Origin: Bretschneidera sinensis
Lineage: Eukaryota; Streptophyta; Magnoliopsida; Brassicales; Akaniaceae
Direction: 5' to 3'
Length of the DNA stretch: 64,000 bases
Assembly: GCA_023935145.1 (NCBI GenBank)
Contig: CM043705.1
Span: 59,440,584-59,504,583, forward strand
In this document: positions 32,235-43,106 of the stretch, one piece after another
How positions within the stretch are numbered: the first letter of the stretch is position 1
Layout: the number at the start of each line of letters is the position of its first letter
Position numbers and translations under genes: made by a program
The notes under the pieces: model-generated
The model's input: the letters and a program-made list of their open reading frames with translations, nothing else
Databases searched by the model: none
Told to the model about the DNA's origin: nothing

Positions 32235-33857
32235 TCAAGCGGAAACAAGAGATGAATTCGATGGTGGGAGTAAAAAACAAGGCAAAGCACTACTAGTGTT
32301 AACCAAGAGTAATTCACTTTTGTCTCAAACATTTCACACAACATACCGCTCATAGAATCATTAAATTTCACCCAAGTCCAAAAAGTAATCCAAACATCAA
32401 TCTTAAAATCGTTATTGACTCTTAACATCCATCCTACCACAAACCATTAATCCGAACACCCGGATGATTTTATGCATAACATTCATGAATACAAGTCTTG
32501 GCCTCTAAAACATGATAAATTTCGTGACGTCAATCACAAAAACAAGCTCCATAGGCTCACTTTTCAAATCACTCTCCACTATAATAGAAAAATCACACTA
32601 CATTGGATCAAAAGGTCTTTAATAAGCTTGTAACGTTAGGCTAAGGTAAAGACTAAGGAAGAACGGGAAGGATTCACAAGTAAAAGAACTCAATCTCTTA
32701 GCTTTAAACACAATCACTTTAAGTACTTGATAACCTTTACTTCAACACCCAACTCTTTCAACCATTTTTCGAGTATTTCGTTCAATAAATCACCATTTTT
32801 TTCTTTCTTTCTTCTTTCTTTGCCATAATTTATTTTTTATTTTATTTTGGCACATAACCATTCACATTTTTTTTCATCATTTTTTTTTCTTTTATTTTCC
32901 ACAACCCCCAACTTATCTCCTTTAATGTACTTGGGTTATGGTAGTGATATTTTCTCATATTTCCACCCTTACTCCTTTAAAGTGCTTCTCACAACATATG
33001 TATAACTAAGTTCTTTTAAAAGAAAGATAAGGATAAAATATTTTTAGGCTCATAAAGGTAAGTAAATGGTTTATCGAAAGAAATAAGGCTCAATTTTTTT
33101 TTTCAAGAAAAAGACTAAAATAGGTGACTAGTGATAAATATAGCAATGGTAGGTTTGAAAGGCTCAAACGGTTCAAAAATGGCCTATATCATATCCTAAG
33201 TAGTGTGCATTCTAGGAAGTTGCCTCAAGTGATTATCAAATAAGTTCTAGAGTTTGTCAAGACCGCAAAAGCATTCATAAAACAATCACATATAAAATTT
33301 CTCTAAATGTTTAAGACTAATCATACAATCTTACCACAAACTAGAGTCTCAAACCAAATGAAGATTGATACTTAAATTAATTTCAAACCGAAGCAAGATT
33401 CAACTTCTTCTAAATGCTATATGTTATCTTAATTTAGGCTTATATCATTGACATGTGAATTAACTCTAAGGCTAACACAAAGCATGCTAAAAACAGAAGG
33501 TAAGGGAAAGGTAACACCAAACAATTTAAAGAGATATGTTTCTTCCACCCCCAACTTAAAATTTGCATTGTCCTCAATGTTTAAAGAGAAAGTAAAGAAA
33601 AACTCCCTTTAGTGCAAAGGTGCTGGACAATGTGTACTCCCAGTTGAAGTGCTTGCCATTCTTCTTGCTGAAATTCCTATCTACAACATAGAACAAGACA
33701 ACAAAAAGAAAACAACTTTGGTGTACCCTTAAGATTCTCACCATATGTTAGGTTAGTACAGAAAATAAAATAAAAAGAAATAAAAGAGAAAGTAAAAATA
33801 ACCGAAATGAAAACACACTAAACAAACAAAATAAACATCAAAATAAAGGACCTAAAA
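32235..33857 (-). other. 3' non-coding region of element D
   Basis: AT-rich. Contains long homopurine/homopyrimidine runs near 32790-32890 and the upstream hairpin-purine module at about 33544-33579 (stem cattg / caatg, loop agga in element sense, then aagttgggggtgg). Closely matches 60392-61362 of element A. No supported gene. Confidence 0.75.
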
Positions 33858-35018
33858 CTAATCCTCTAAATTCTCATCCTCCTCTCCATCCTCTTCATTC
33901 TCTTCACCTTCCTCAGGAGTGGGATAAAAAAATGAACCTGGATAGGGTGGCATAGTAGGGAAGTGATCCATATTACAACCAGTAGCGGAGGCAAGGTGGT
34001 GGTACATCTGACTAAAAGAAGAGTAGACCCCAGCTTGATAATCGACCTGCTGAGCCAAGAATCTATCTTGCCGGGCCAATATTTTGTCTTGACGATCTAT
34101 CCTATCAAGCAAAAATTTTTTATGCTCGTCAAAACAACTCTCTAGACGCTCAAAGCACTCGAAAATAGTGAAAGGCCTAGAGGAAGAAGGATGGTCAGCA
34201 GGGGCTGCTCCCTCTTCCGGAATTGGTGGTCTTGAGGCTTTAATCTGGGCTAACAAGCTGTCATCAATGGGTCTTTTTGGTTCCTGGGCCTCTTCATCAG
34301 GGCTGTATTGGACTGTGGCTCGGATGCACAATTAGATTATTAAAGAAGGAAAATATGATCCGAGCTTTTGTCTAATAGTGTGTTTGATTGAATCATGTAT
34401 AACTTGGCCGACGTCGATAGTCATTCCCATTAAAATTGCATAGACTAACACAGCTTGCTTAATTGTTAAGGCACTATAATGTAAAGCAAGCATCATCATC
34501 TGACATATAAAATATTTCCAAGCCCTAGAAGTGGCATTGAGAGAAGTACCGGGCAAAGTGATAGGGAGATCACCTGTAGTTTTCCATGTAGTGCCCAGAA
34601 TACAAAGGGTAGTGCAAATCTCTTCATAATTGATGGTGGACACATATAAACTATACTCACTATGCTTAATGTCAGGTAATCCATAGAAGTTATTAATTGA
34701 TGTGCTGCTAAAAGAGATTATTTGTCCTCTCACTATCACTTCACCATTCCTATGCTCGGGCGCATTTGCGTAAAATTCTCTAACCAAATTTGGGAGGGAG
34801 TGAGAGGGTTATTTTGTAAATGTGCCCCAATTCCTATCTAGAATCATTCTAAATAAGGTTAGATTTCCCCTCTCGGTGATGTTGAATCCTCTTTCGGGAA
34901 TTGGTTTTCGACTTTGCAACATACTAATATATCTCTCACTTGTTTCAAAACTCATAAATTTTGTCTCATCATACTCTTGTTGTGGTCTCCCCCTAGGTCT
35001 CTTGGTCTTAGGTAACAT
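33858..35018 (-). pseudogene. Third ORF of element D
   Basis: ATG at 35018 (MLPKTKRPRGRPQQEYDETK), 386 codons in one frame with two stops: TAA at 34809-34811 and one at 34332-34334 where element A has a glutamine codon. Order: basic N-terminus, MSFETSERYISML, IPERGFNITERG, LVREFYANAPEHRNG, VRGQIISFSSTSINNFYGLP, an alpha-helical core (YAILMGMTIDVGQVI, LGSYFPSLII), a Pro/Ser-rich linker, a coiled-coil-like block (ECFERLESCFDEHKKFL then repeated DRQD/ARQD) and an acidic tail. Same protein as the third ORF of A. Function unknown; no signal peptide or clear membrane anchor seen. Confidence 0.8.
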
Positions 35019-35378
35019 GGAAATCAAATTTTTTAGAACAATAGACTTAAGGCAAAATATAACCACTAAATAGCACAAATGCAAAATAAAATGAAAGAAA
35101 GTGGTATTACTTGATGTCCATAGTAGAGAGAAGAGAGACTATCTACCTTTTGAAGTGTTCTTGATGAACCCAATGGTCTTCTTATAACCAAGCTTTAGAG
35201 TGAGAGTGTTAGCAAAATCAGCAACAAAAGTGAGCAATTTAGTAAGAATTGATGTACAAACAAGAAAGTTTTGAGTGCAGGTGATTGAGCAAGTAAGGAT
35301 GTGTTTTAAAGTGGAGAGAGGAGGCAGTGTGCTGCTGGTTTTGTGAAAGAAGAAATGAGGAAGAAGGCTATAAAATGG

Positions 35379-35386
35379 CTTTTATA
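35379..35386 (-). promoter_or_regulatory. Candidate internal TATA box before the third ORF of D
   Basis: On the minus strand tataaaag in tgcactataaaagcc, 43 bases after the internal palindrome cluster. The context nearly repeats gcactataaataggg of the element A LTR. Confidence 0.5.
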
Positions 35387-35428
35387 GTGCAGAATTAGGG
35401 TTAGGTAAATGCTAAGCTCGAGCTAACG

Positions 35429-35577
35429 CCGTGCAGTGTGCTGCGGTGCTGGGCTTGGCGTGATGGGCCTGGCGCTGTGTGCTGAGCTGTGCACCGCGGT
35501 GCTGGTGGGCTCGGTTCTGGGCACCACAGTGTTGGGCCTGGCGCTGTTGATCAGCAGCACCGCGGTGCACACTGGTG
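35429..35577 (-). repeat. Internal GCACCGCGGTGC cluster of element D
   Basis: Perfect 12-base palindromes at 35491-35502 and 35557-35568, plus damaged units (gcaccacagtgt at 35521-35532, ctgcggtgct). Same palindrome as in the 3' LTR of D; the intervening sequence differs. Confidence 0.85.
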
Positions 35578-35743
35578 CCCAAAAAGTTTGGTCTTGGTTG
35601 CCAACAGAAAAATAAAGTTAAAAAGTAAATCTGAAAAATTAAACTAAAAGAAGAAACTAATAATTGAGATTAAATAAAATGTACTTAAAAAAAAATAAAC
35701 AAATCAAAAGAAAAATAAATGAAAACGTACATGTGTGGTAAAG

Positions 35744-37140
35744 TTAAGGGAAATAGACCAGATCCATAAGTGGAATGTCTTCCACCTCCGGATCTGGCCT
35801 ATTGATGAAGATCTTAAGGCGCTGACCATTCACTTTAAAAATTCGACCGTCCTTAGTGTCCTCAATTTCCACCGCCCCATTTTCAAAAACATGTTTTACT
35901 ATTAAAGGACCGGTCCATCTTGACCGAAGTTTTCCTGGGTGTTTATGGAGTTTAGAATCGTATAAGAACACCCGATCATTGGGTCTAAATGTTTTCCTCA
36001 AAATGTTTTTATCATGGAATGCTTTCATCTTGGTCTTATAGATTCTAGAGTTCTCATAAGCATCGTTTCTTAATTCCTCTAACTTGGTCAGTTGATACTT
36101 CCTAAGCTTACCCGCCTCTTCTATGTCAAAATTAAAAGACTTGATAGCCCAATAAGCTCTATGCTCGAGCTCCATGGGTAAGTGGCAAGGCTTTCCAAAA
36201 ACAAGCCTATAAGGTGACATGCCTAAGGGTGTTTTAAAAGCAGTACGGTAGGCCCAAAGTGCATCAACAAGTCTCAAAGACCAATCCTTACGATCCAGGT
36301 TAACCGTTTTTTCTAAAATTTGTTTAATTTCCCTATTAGCGAGCTCTACTTGTCCACTAGTCTGAGGATGATAGGTAGTAGAAATTTTATGTAACACCCC
36401 ATATTTTTGCATTAAAGTTTCAAAAAAACGGCTGCAAAATTGTGTACCTCGATCACTAATTATAGCACGTGGTGTACCAAATCGAGATAACACATTTTCT
36501 TTAAAAAATTTGATTACCGTTCTATTATCATTGCTTCGGCAAGCTGCTGCCTCTACCCACTTAGATACATAATCTATTGCCACAATGATATATTGGTATC
36601 CAAAGGAAGGAGGAAAGGGTCCCATAAAATCGATGCCTCAACAATCAAAGATTTCAATTACTAAAATAGGGTTTGAGGGCATCATATTTCGACGGGACAC
36701 AACTCCTAACTTTTGACACATTTGACATGAGCGATAGTAGATGTTTGTATCTTTAAACAAGGAAGGCCGAAATTTTTGCCGTGGTTTTTTTCATTGAAAA
36801 GTGGCCTCCACAAGCTTGGGAGTGACAAAATTCTAAGACACTTGTAATCTCTTCATTAGGGATGCAACGCCTTCGAATTTGGTCAGGGCAATACTTGAAA
36901 AGATAGGGGTCATCCCAATAGAAATTACATACCTCGTATAAGAATTTCATCTTGTCTTGAGAGCTCCAATCCATTGGTATCTCACCTGTAGCCAAATAAT
37001 TTACGATGTGAGCAAACCATGGTAGAGAAGAAATGGATAGTAATTGCTCATCGGAAAAATCATCCTTGATTGGCATTTCATCACAAGTGTCCTCAAAAGT
37101 AAGTCTCGGGAGATGATCAGCCACTACATTCTCCACTCCT
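35744..37140 (-). pseudogene. Integrase of element D
   Basis: Zinc-binding part CHSQACGGHFSMKKT is followed by a roughly 20-base deletion that removes CGFYWP and shifts the frame (near 36760). A TGA replaces tryptophan just before GIDFMGPF. From 36625 the rest is open for 293 codons: [42 protein letters not shown] (second D and E), then [20 protein letters not shown] and the C-terminus [10 protein letters not shown]. No chromodomain. Confidence 0.88.
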
Positions 37141-37466
37141 TTTTTGTCTTTGATGGTGATGTCGAATTCTTGTAGGAGGAGGATCCATCGTATTAGTCGT
37201 GCTTTAACATCCTTCTTTGTAAGAAGGTACTTGAGGGCTGCATGATATGTAAAAATAAGAATAGGGGAACCAATTAAATAAGCACGAAATTTGTCTAAAG
37301 CAAATACTACAGCTAGTAATTCTTTTTCAGTTGTGGAGTAATTCATTTGAGCACTATTTAAAGTTTTACTAGCATAGTAAATGACAAATGGTTTTCCCTC
37401 TCTTCGCTGTCCAAGAACAGCACCTACAGCGTAGTCACTAGCATCACACATGATTTCAAAAGACAA
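37141..37466 (-). pseudogene. RNase H of element D
   Basis: [39 protein letters not shown] and ILIFTYHAALKYLL. In the last motif the acidic residue (FTDH in relatives) is tyrosine, so one catalytic position is lost. Open in this stretch. Confidence 0.85.
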
Positions 37467-38199
37467 AGTCCAATATGGTGACTACATTATAGGTGCAGAA
37501 GTAAACTTGCCGATCAGCATTTGGAATGCTTCTTGACAAGCTCCTGTCCATTCAAGGGGAGTGTCTTTAACTAGGAGGGCACATAGTGGTCTAGATATAT
37601 TTAAAAATTTTTGTATGAACCTCTTATAAAAACCAGCATGACCAAGGAAAGACCTCACATCCTTTATTGTCTTAGGTGTAGGCAATTTAGAGATTAATTC
37701 AATCTTAGATTGATCAACCTCTATTCCTTTAGAAGAGACAATATGTCCTAAGACAATGCCGGATGGTACCATGAAATGAAGTTTTTCCCAATTTAAAATC
37801 AATTCTTTTTCCTCACATGCATCAAATGAATACTCTTTCTAAATTCATTAAACATGCATCAAATGAAGATCCAAAAACAGTTAGGTCATCCATAAAAACC
37901 TCCATGCAACTTTCAACCATGTCACTAAAAATACTCATCATGCAGCGTTGAAAAGTAGCAGTGGCATTACATAATCCAAATGGCATTATGCGAAAAGCAT
38001 AGGTGCCAAAAGAACAAGTAAAAGTGGTCTTTTCTTGGTCTTCTAATGCAATTTCTATTTGATAATAACCAGAATAACCATCTAGAAAACAGTAAAAGGG
38101 ATGACCAGCTACATGCTCAAGAATTTGATCAATAAAAGGGAGTGGGAAGTGGTCTTTTCGGGTGGCAGCATTTAATTTTTTGTAATCAATGCACATACG
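37467..38199 (-). pseudogene. Reverse transcriptase of element D
   Basis: MCIDYKKLNAATRKDHF, FLDGYSGYYQI, MPFGLCNATATFQRCMM (A in place of P) and VFMDDLTVFGSS with catalytic DD. Near 37810 a frame change separates palm from thumb ([27 protein letters not shown]). A TAG at 38200-38202 sits where the tryptophan of WRMCIDY is expected. Confidence 0.88.
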
Positions 38200-39502
38200 C
38201 TACCCAGTCACAAGTTTGGTAGGGACTAGCTCTCCTAGGTCATTCTTTACTACTGTGACTCTGGAATTTTTAGGGACGACTTGTGTAGGACTTACCCATT
38301 TACTATCAGCTATAGGATATATAATACCCGCATCTAACAGTTTCAGCACTTCATTTTTCACTACTTCTTTCATAGTGGGGTTAAGCCTACGTTGAGGGTC
38401 TCTATGAGGACTAGCTCCTTCATCCAAATTTATTTTATGGAAGCAGATTAGGGGACTAATTCCCTTTAAATCAGCCATGCTCCAACCTAGGGTTGATTTA
38501 TGTGCATTCAAAGTTTGAAGTAGTTTCTCTCCTTGGGTCTCAGATAATTCAGAAGAAATAATAACAGGAAAGGTATAACCTGGACCGAGAAAAGCATGCT
38601 TTAAGCCCTTAGGTAGCGGCTTTAGTTCGACCTTAGGTGCTTCCACACTTGAGGGGACTTGTGTCTTGCTTATTTCGAGCAGGTCCTCAAACCTTGGTTG
38701 CCATGCCCGATTGCTATAATCCTGAGATTTGTCAAAAACAGCACAAATATTAATCATATAAGTTTTATCATCAAATAAATCTATCTCAGAATTAACAAGA
38801 AAATTCTTAAGAGGATTATAATCATGAGCTAAAGAAACTCCCTCATTTATGAGTGACTCAATCATGTAAAGCTGGTGGTGTTCGTCCTCATCTTCGGGTT
38901 GCTTTGCAACATTGAAAATATTTACTTCAAGTGTCATGTTGCCAAAGGACAGTTTCATGAGTCCATTCCTACAATTTATTAGAGCATTTGCAGTAGCAAG
39001 GAAAGGTCTACCCAAAATCAATGGGATTTTAGAGTTAGTGTCAACAGCAGAAGTAGTATCAAGAATTAAGAAATCAATAGGATAGTAAAATTTATCAATT
39101 TGAATCAAGACATCCTCTACCACACCCCGGGGTACTTTGACTGAACAGTCAGCCAATTGTAATACCAAACTGGTTGGTTTGATTTCTCCTAACCCTAGCT
39201 GTAAGTAAATGGAGAATGGCATCAGGTTTACACTAGCTCCTAAATCTAGCAAGGCTTGTCCAATCTCATGATTTCCAATGCTGCAAGTAATGGTAGGACA
39301 GCTCGGATCTTTGTATTTTGGGGGAATTCTTTGCTCAATTAACGCACTAACTTGCTCAGTTAAGAATGTTGTTTTCTTGACATGGTATTTCCTCTTAATG
39401 GTGCATAAATCTATGAGAGCTTTTGCATAGGTAGGGACTTGTTTAGTCACATGCAAAAGAGGAAGATTAAGTTTCATTTACCTTAAGTTCTCAAGGATTT
39501 CA
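38200..39502 (-). pseudogene. Protease and RT lead-in of element D
   Basis: Open for 425 codons from 39477. Protease motif LLDLGASVNLMPFS, VPRGVVEDVLIQIDKFYYP, IPLILGRPFLAT; acidic linker; then LKPLPKGLKHAFLG and LLDAGIIYPIADSKWVSP. It is joined to gag through a frame change in an A-run near 39520 and a TAA just before 39477. In element A this region carries solo LTR S. Confidence 0.88.
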
Positions 39503-41137
39503 TTATTTATTTCCAGATTTTTTTTTGGATTTTAAGGCTTGGGGGAATGGTGCCTTAACAGGATTTTTGGTCACTTCAGGGTCCTTAAATAACTCGACTT
39601 CACTATTTGTTTGACCATTTTCCACATCCTCGGATTTATTCATTGGTGGGATGTGCAGTGACTTGCCACTTCGGGTCACAATGGCATTTACATCTTTCAA
39701 ATTTTCTTGTGCCATATGTTGACCATGAGGTACGGACTGAGGTTGGGAAGGAAACTTACCTCGCTCAGTCACACTTAAGGAGCCCATTAATTTCGACACT
39801 TGGCTCCTTATTTCTTTGTTCTCCTCAACCACTTGTGTAATTAATGCCTCACACCTCTGGTTTGTTTTATCTTGTGCTTCTATGAAAGCATGTAAGGTGC
39901 CTTCTAGAGAGTTTCTAGAGGATGAGGGTGCATGATAAGGTGCTGGGTATGTTCTAGGGGGCTGTGCATGCTGCTGGTTTTCAGATTTCTACCTGAAGTT
40001 GGGGTGATTTCGCCATCTCGGATTGTAAGTGTTAGAGAAGGGTGCTTGAGGCTTCTTGTACATGCCTAAGGCATTACATTGTTCTTCATATAGCCATCTC
40101 ATGTCAACAAATGTGGGGCAACCTTGAGCAGGATGATCAATCCCACCACACACAAAACATGGTTCTAAAGGTTCGGCTTGATTAACCATCTGTGTTGGTT
40201 TTTTCGTTTTCAGTGCCTCTAACTCCCTAGTAAACATCTCGACCTTGGCCTTAAGATTATCCTCTTCCCTAAGATGGTAGATTCCTCCACCACCAAGGTT
40301 TCCTATAGATCATGACCTATTTGTGCTTTCAGTAGCACTAGGTCCAGTCCATGCGTGAGCTTTTTCAGCAAGCTCATTGAGGTACTCAAAAGCCTCATTA
40401 GGGTCTTTTTGCAGAAATTCACCATTGCACATCATCTCGATAAATTGACACTCTCTATAGGTAAGACCCTCATAGAAATAGCTCACTAAGCACCAATTTT
40501 CATACCCATGATGTGGACACATACTTAACAGCTCTTTAAATTTCTCCCAAGATTGATACAAAGTCTCGTTTTCCTTTTGTGCAAAGGTGGAGATTTGTCT
40601 TTTCAATGCATTAGTTTTATGTTGAGGGAAGTATTTGTTGAAAAAGACTTGGGTCATATCATTCCATGACCCAAGAGATCGTGGTCTTAACGAGTATAAC
40701 CAACTCTTAGCTTTATCCTTCAAGGAGAAAGGAAAAAACTTGAGTCTCACAATATCGTTGGTTGTATCTTGACTATGGAAAGTCGCAACTACTTCCTCAA
40801 ATTCTCTAATGTGCACATATGGGTTTTCATTTTTCAGGCCATGAAAAGTGGGGAGTAATTGTATCATCCCCGGTTTAAAGTCTTGATGGCGGGTGTTGGC
40901 TGGAAACATAATACACGATGATGTGGCTGTCTGGCTAGGATGTAGGTAGTCTTTAAGTGTCCTAGCAACATTTTTATTAGGGTTTTCAGCCATGTTAACA
41001 AAGTTTTCTAAATTTTCTATGGGGTGAACACTAGAGTTTGATCTAGGCGAGGTTTCACTAACAGACGTGGAAGGGAAAAGTATCTCTATTTTGGGTCCCT
41101 TAATGAATCTCCCTCGCAAATCTCTCTATCTAAGCAT
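39503..41137 (-). pseudogene. gag of element D
   Basis: ATG 41137 as in element A; a TAG at codon 4 (41126-41128). From 41119 open for 269 codons with the gag core HIREFEEVVATFHSQDTTND, FFPFSLKDKAKSWLYSL, YQSWEKFKELLSMCPHHG. TGA at 40310-40312 and TAG at 39989-39991 (W codon in A) interrupt. Zinc knuckle CFVCGGIDHPAQGC near 40165. A Ser/Lys-rich tail leads to protease. Confidence 0.87.
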
Positions 41138-41262
41138 ACACCAATTGATTTTAAAAGAAATAAATAGAACAGAACAAAATAAAGGAAAAAAATCAGACTA
41201 TAAAGGAAAGATAGTACTATCTTCTCTTAGAGTTGACGAACTTCCTTATGAGTAAGTGTGTT

Positions 41263-41280
41263 TCCCCAGCAACGGTATCA
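41263..41280 (-). promoter_or_regulatory. Primer-binding site of element D (tRNA-Asp type)
   Basis: On the minus strand tgataccgttgctgggga, three transitions from the tRNA-Asp complement. Confidence 0.75.
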
Positions 41281-41285
41281 AAATT

Positions 41286-42801
41286 TGTTTACGCCCAAAG
41301 AGTAATGTGGTAGTTGTAGCACAACTTTAGAGTGTCGATTCCACAGGGAAACAAACTAATTACAAAAGAAGGTGTAAACCTCAACACAAACGATAAAAGT
41401 TAAAGTGACAAAATCTGAATTGTTGATTGTGTGAAAATTGTGTAAATAATTGATGGATAATATAATAAAGAAACAACAAGGTTCCGAAAATCGTCCTTAG
41501 GTTCGTTACCCTAATCCTAACTTTATTCAGTTGTTTTTATCTCGATTGTAAGTTTCACATCCCAAACAGGCAATCGACAAATATTCAATTAAAGCGCATG
41601 TATAAACCCTAATGTAATTGATACGAATTATTCTTTACTTTCAAGCACATATGACCTAACTTATAAATTATCAAAAGACGACGATATATCTAAATGACAA
41701 TACTGCAGCAATGGACAAATCTATAAAAGAGATCTACCAGACTCAATCACACCCAAACAAATACACATAAGAAGAGCATGACTAGACTTATATGGAAAAG
41801 AAGCATGCAATCACCGGACTAATAAGAAATATACTAATTAAATTAAAGAATAAAACAAAACAATGTTTAATGAAAATAATACCAAACTACAACTGAATCA
41901 AATAAAGGAAAATAAGAACAACTACACCTAGGGATTCATCCCTTCGCCTTGCTTGGAGACTAGCTTGCCATGGGGCTCATGCGTCCTCGAGTTGCCTCCG
42001 ACCTCTCAATGATCATCTCCCCCTTGGTAGCAAAAGCTTCGGCGATTCCTCAGCTTTCCCTCCAAAAGTACTTCGGATTCCTCCTAAGGGCCCCTGGATT
42101 GCTCCTAAAGGCCCTATGGATTCATTTTATGATGATCTCAGATTCTCCGATGATCCTTAAAGCTGAAGTGGAATGGGTCTTGTATAGGCAAATACCACGA
42201 GTGTAATGTGTTTCCAATCCGATGTGGGATGTGGGATATAGAAATGTGTTTCTAACCGATGTGGGATGTGGGATTTAGGCCTTCACATGCCCTTCTCGCT
42301 GAAATCCCGCACTGCCCGTACAGCCTGACCTTTGTCTACTTAAACTGCCATAACTTTCTCTAGAAAAATCATTTTTATGAACCGTAATATTCTCCATAAA
42401 ATAGACTTCCAGATCTTTCTAAGAATATATGGCTCATCTCCTGGTTCTTTTTGTATCAACACATTTTAATTTACAAAGATGATTGATCTGTACGGGCAAT
42501 TCTGGCAATTTAGTGAAACTCCTTTCCAGTGCGAGCAGCAGTTGTTGCTCTTTTAAGCCCTCCATCTTGTCCTTCTAGAACATTCCTTCACTTCAGTATG
42601 CCTCGAGTCTTTGTGCTTCAAGTAATGATAACTTTTTCTCCTCTTTTGAGCTTAAAGTACCTGAAAATGCACCGAAATAGATCAATGATCCAAGAATGAT
42701 ACTTTAGAGTTGTTAACGTATAAAAGTGCAATTAAAACCTAGATCAACCCTAAAATGATAACAATTAAGTAATGTTAAGATGCATTTTATGACTCTCTTC
42801 A
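41286..42801 (-). mobile_element. 5' LTR of element D, mosaic
   Basis: 1516 bases. The outer parts are family A and closer to the LTR of element A than to the partner LTR at 30961-32198. About 42180-42560 instead resembles the middle of solo LTR S (4025-4330), including the stretch complementary to ggagtttcactaaattgcc. The GCACCGCGGTGC cluster of the partner LTR is absent. Two tandem gatgtgggatgtgggat blocks lie near 42218 and 42258. Confidence 0.85.
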
Positions 42802-42806
42802 GACCC

Positions 42807-43051
42807 CTACAGTTAGCCCATTGCGAGAGGAGGACCATCCAGACATGGGACCCACAGAGTCCTAGTACTTTCTTGCTGAGTTGTCCTCCTTCCGGGGTGA
42901 GGTCTTTATAGCCACATCACTCGTGCACCAGCGCATAGATGGTTTGGAGGAACGGTTTGCATAACAGGAGGCGAAGCTACAAGCCATTCTTGATCACCTA
43001 CCTCCCACACCCGGTACCTCTTCGACTGCACCACCCGACGATCAGCAGTGA
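42807..43051 (+). pseudogene. Third ORF of element B, last part
   Basis: Continues the frame of 30960 (PTVSPLREEDHPDMGP), with a coiled-coil-like segment LVHQRIDGLEERFA and QEAKLQAILDHL, two in-frame TAG/TAA stops, and a natural stop at 43049-43051. The C-terminal helix after a Pro-rich linker parallels the third ORFs of D and SIRE-1. Confidence 0.72.
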
Positions 43052-43073
43052 GAGGATACCCCGTCTGGCTAAA

Positions 43074-43106
43074 GACGTTAAACTTAACGCTCATGGGAGG
43101 CACCCC
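43074..43106 (+). promoter_or_regulatory. Conserved 33-base block, copy in element B
   Basis: gacgttaaacttaacgct then catgggaggcacccc, 22 bases after the third ORF. Shared with C (25281-25313) and F (54256-54288). Confidence 0.6.

Larger units (their letters stand above)
35019..35743 (-). other. Spacer between integrase and third ORF of D, with internal palindrome cluster
   Basis: Non-coding. Holds the cluster at 35429-35577 and a TATA box at 35379-35386, then a leader of about 360 bases to the third ORF. AT-rich outside the cluster. Confidence 0.75.
30961..42801 (-). mobile_element. Element D: near-complete Athila-type element of family A
   Basis: Target duplication gaccc at 30956-30960 and 42802-42806; the third ORF of element B reads across it. 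LTRs 30961-32198 (3' in element sense) and 41286-42801 (5'), primer site 41263-41280, gag-pol 41137 to 35744, third ORF 35018 to 33858, polypurine tract next to 32198. Best-preserved gag-pol of the gypsy elements here, but with several stops and frameshifts. The two LTRs differ strongly in length and in their middle sequence. Confidence 0.93.
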
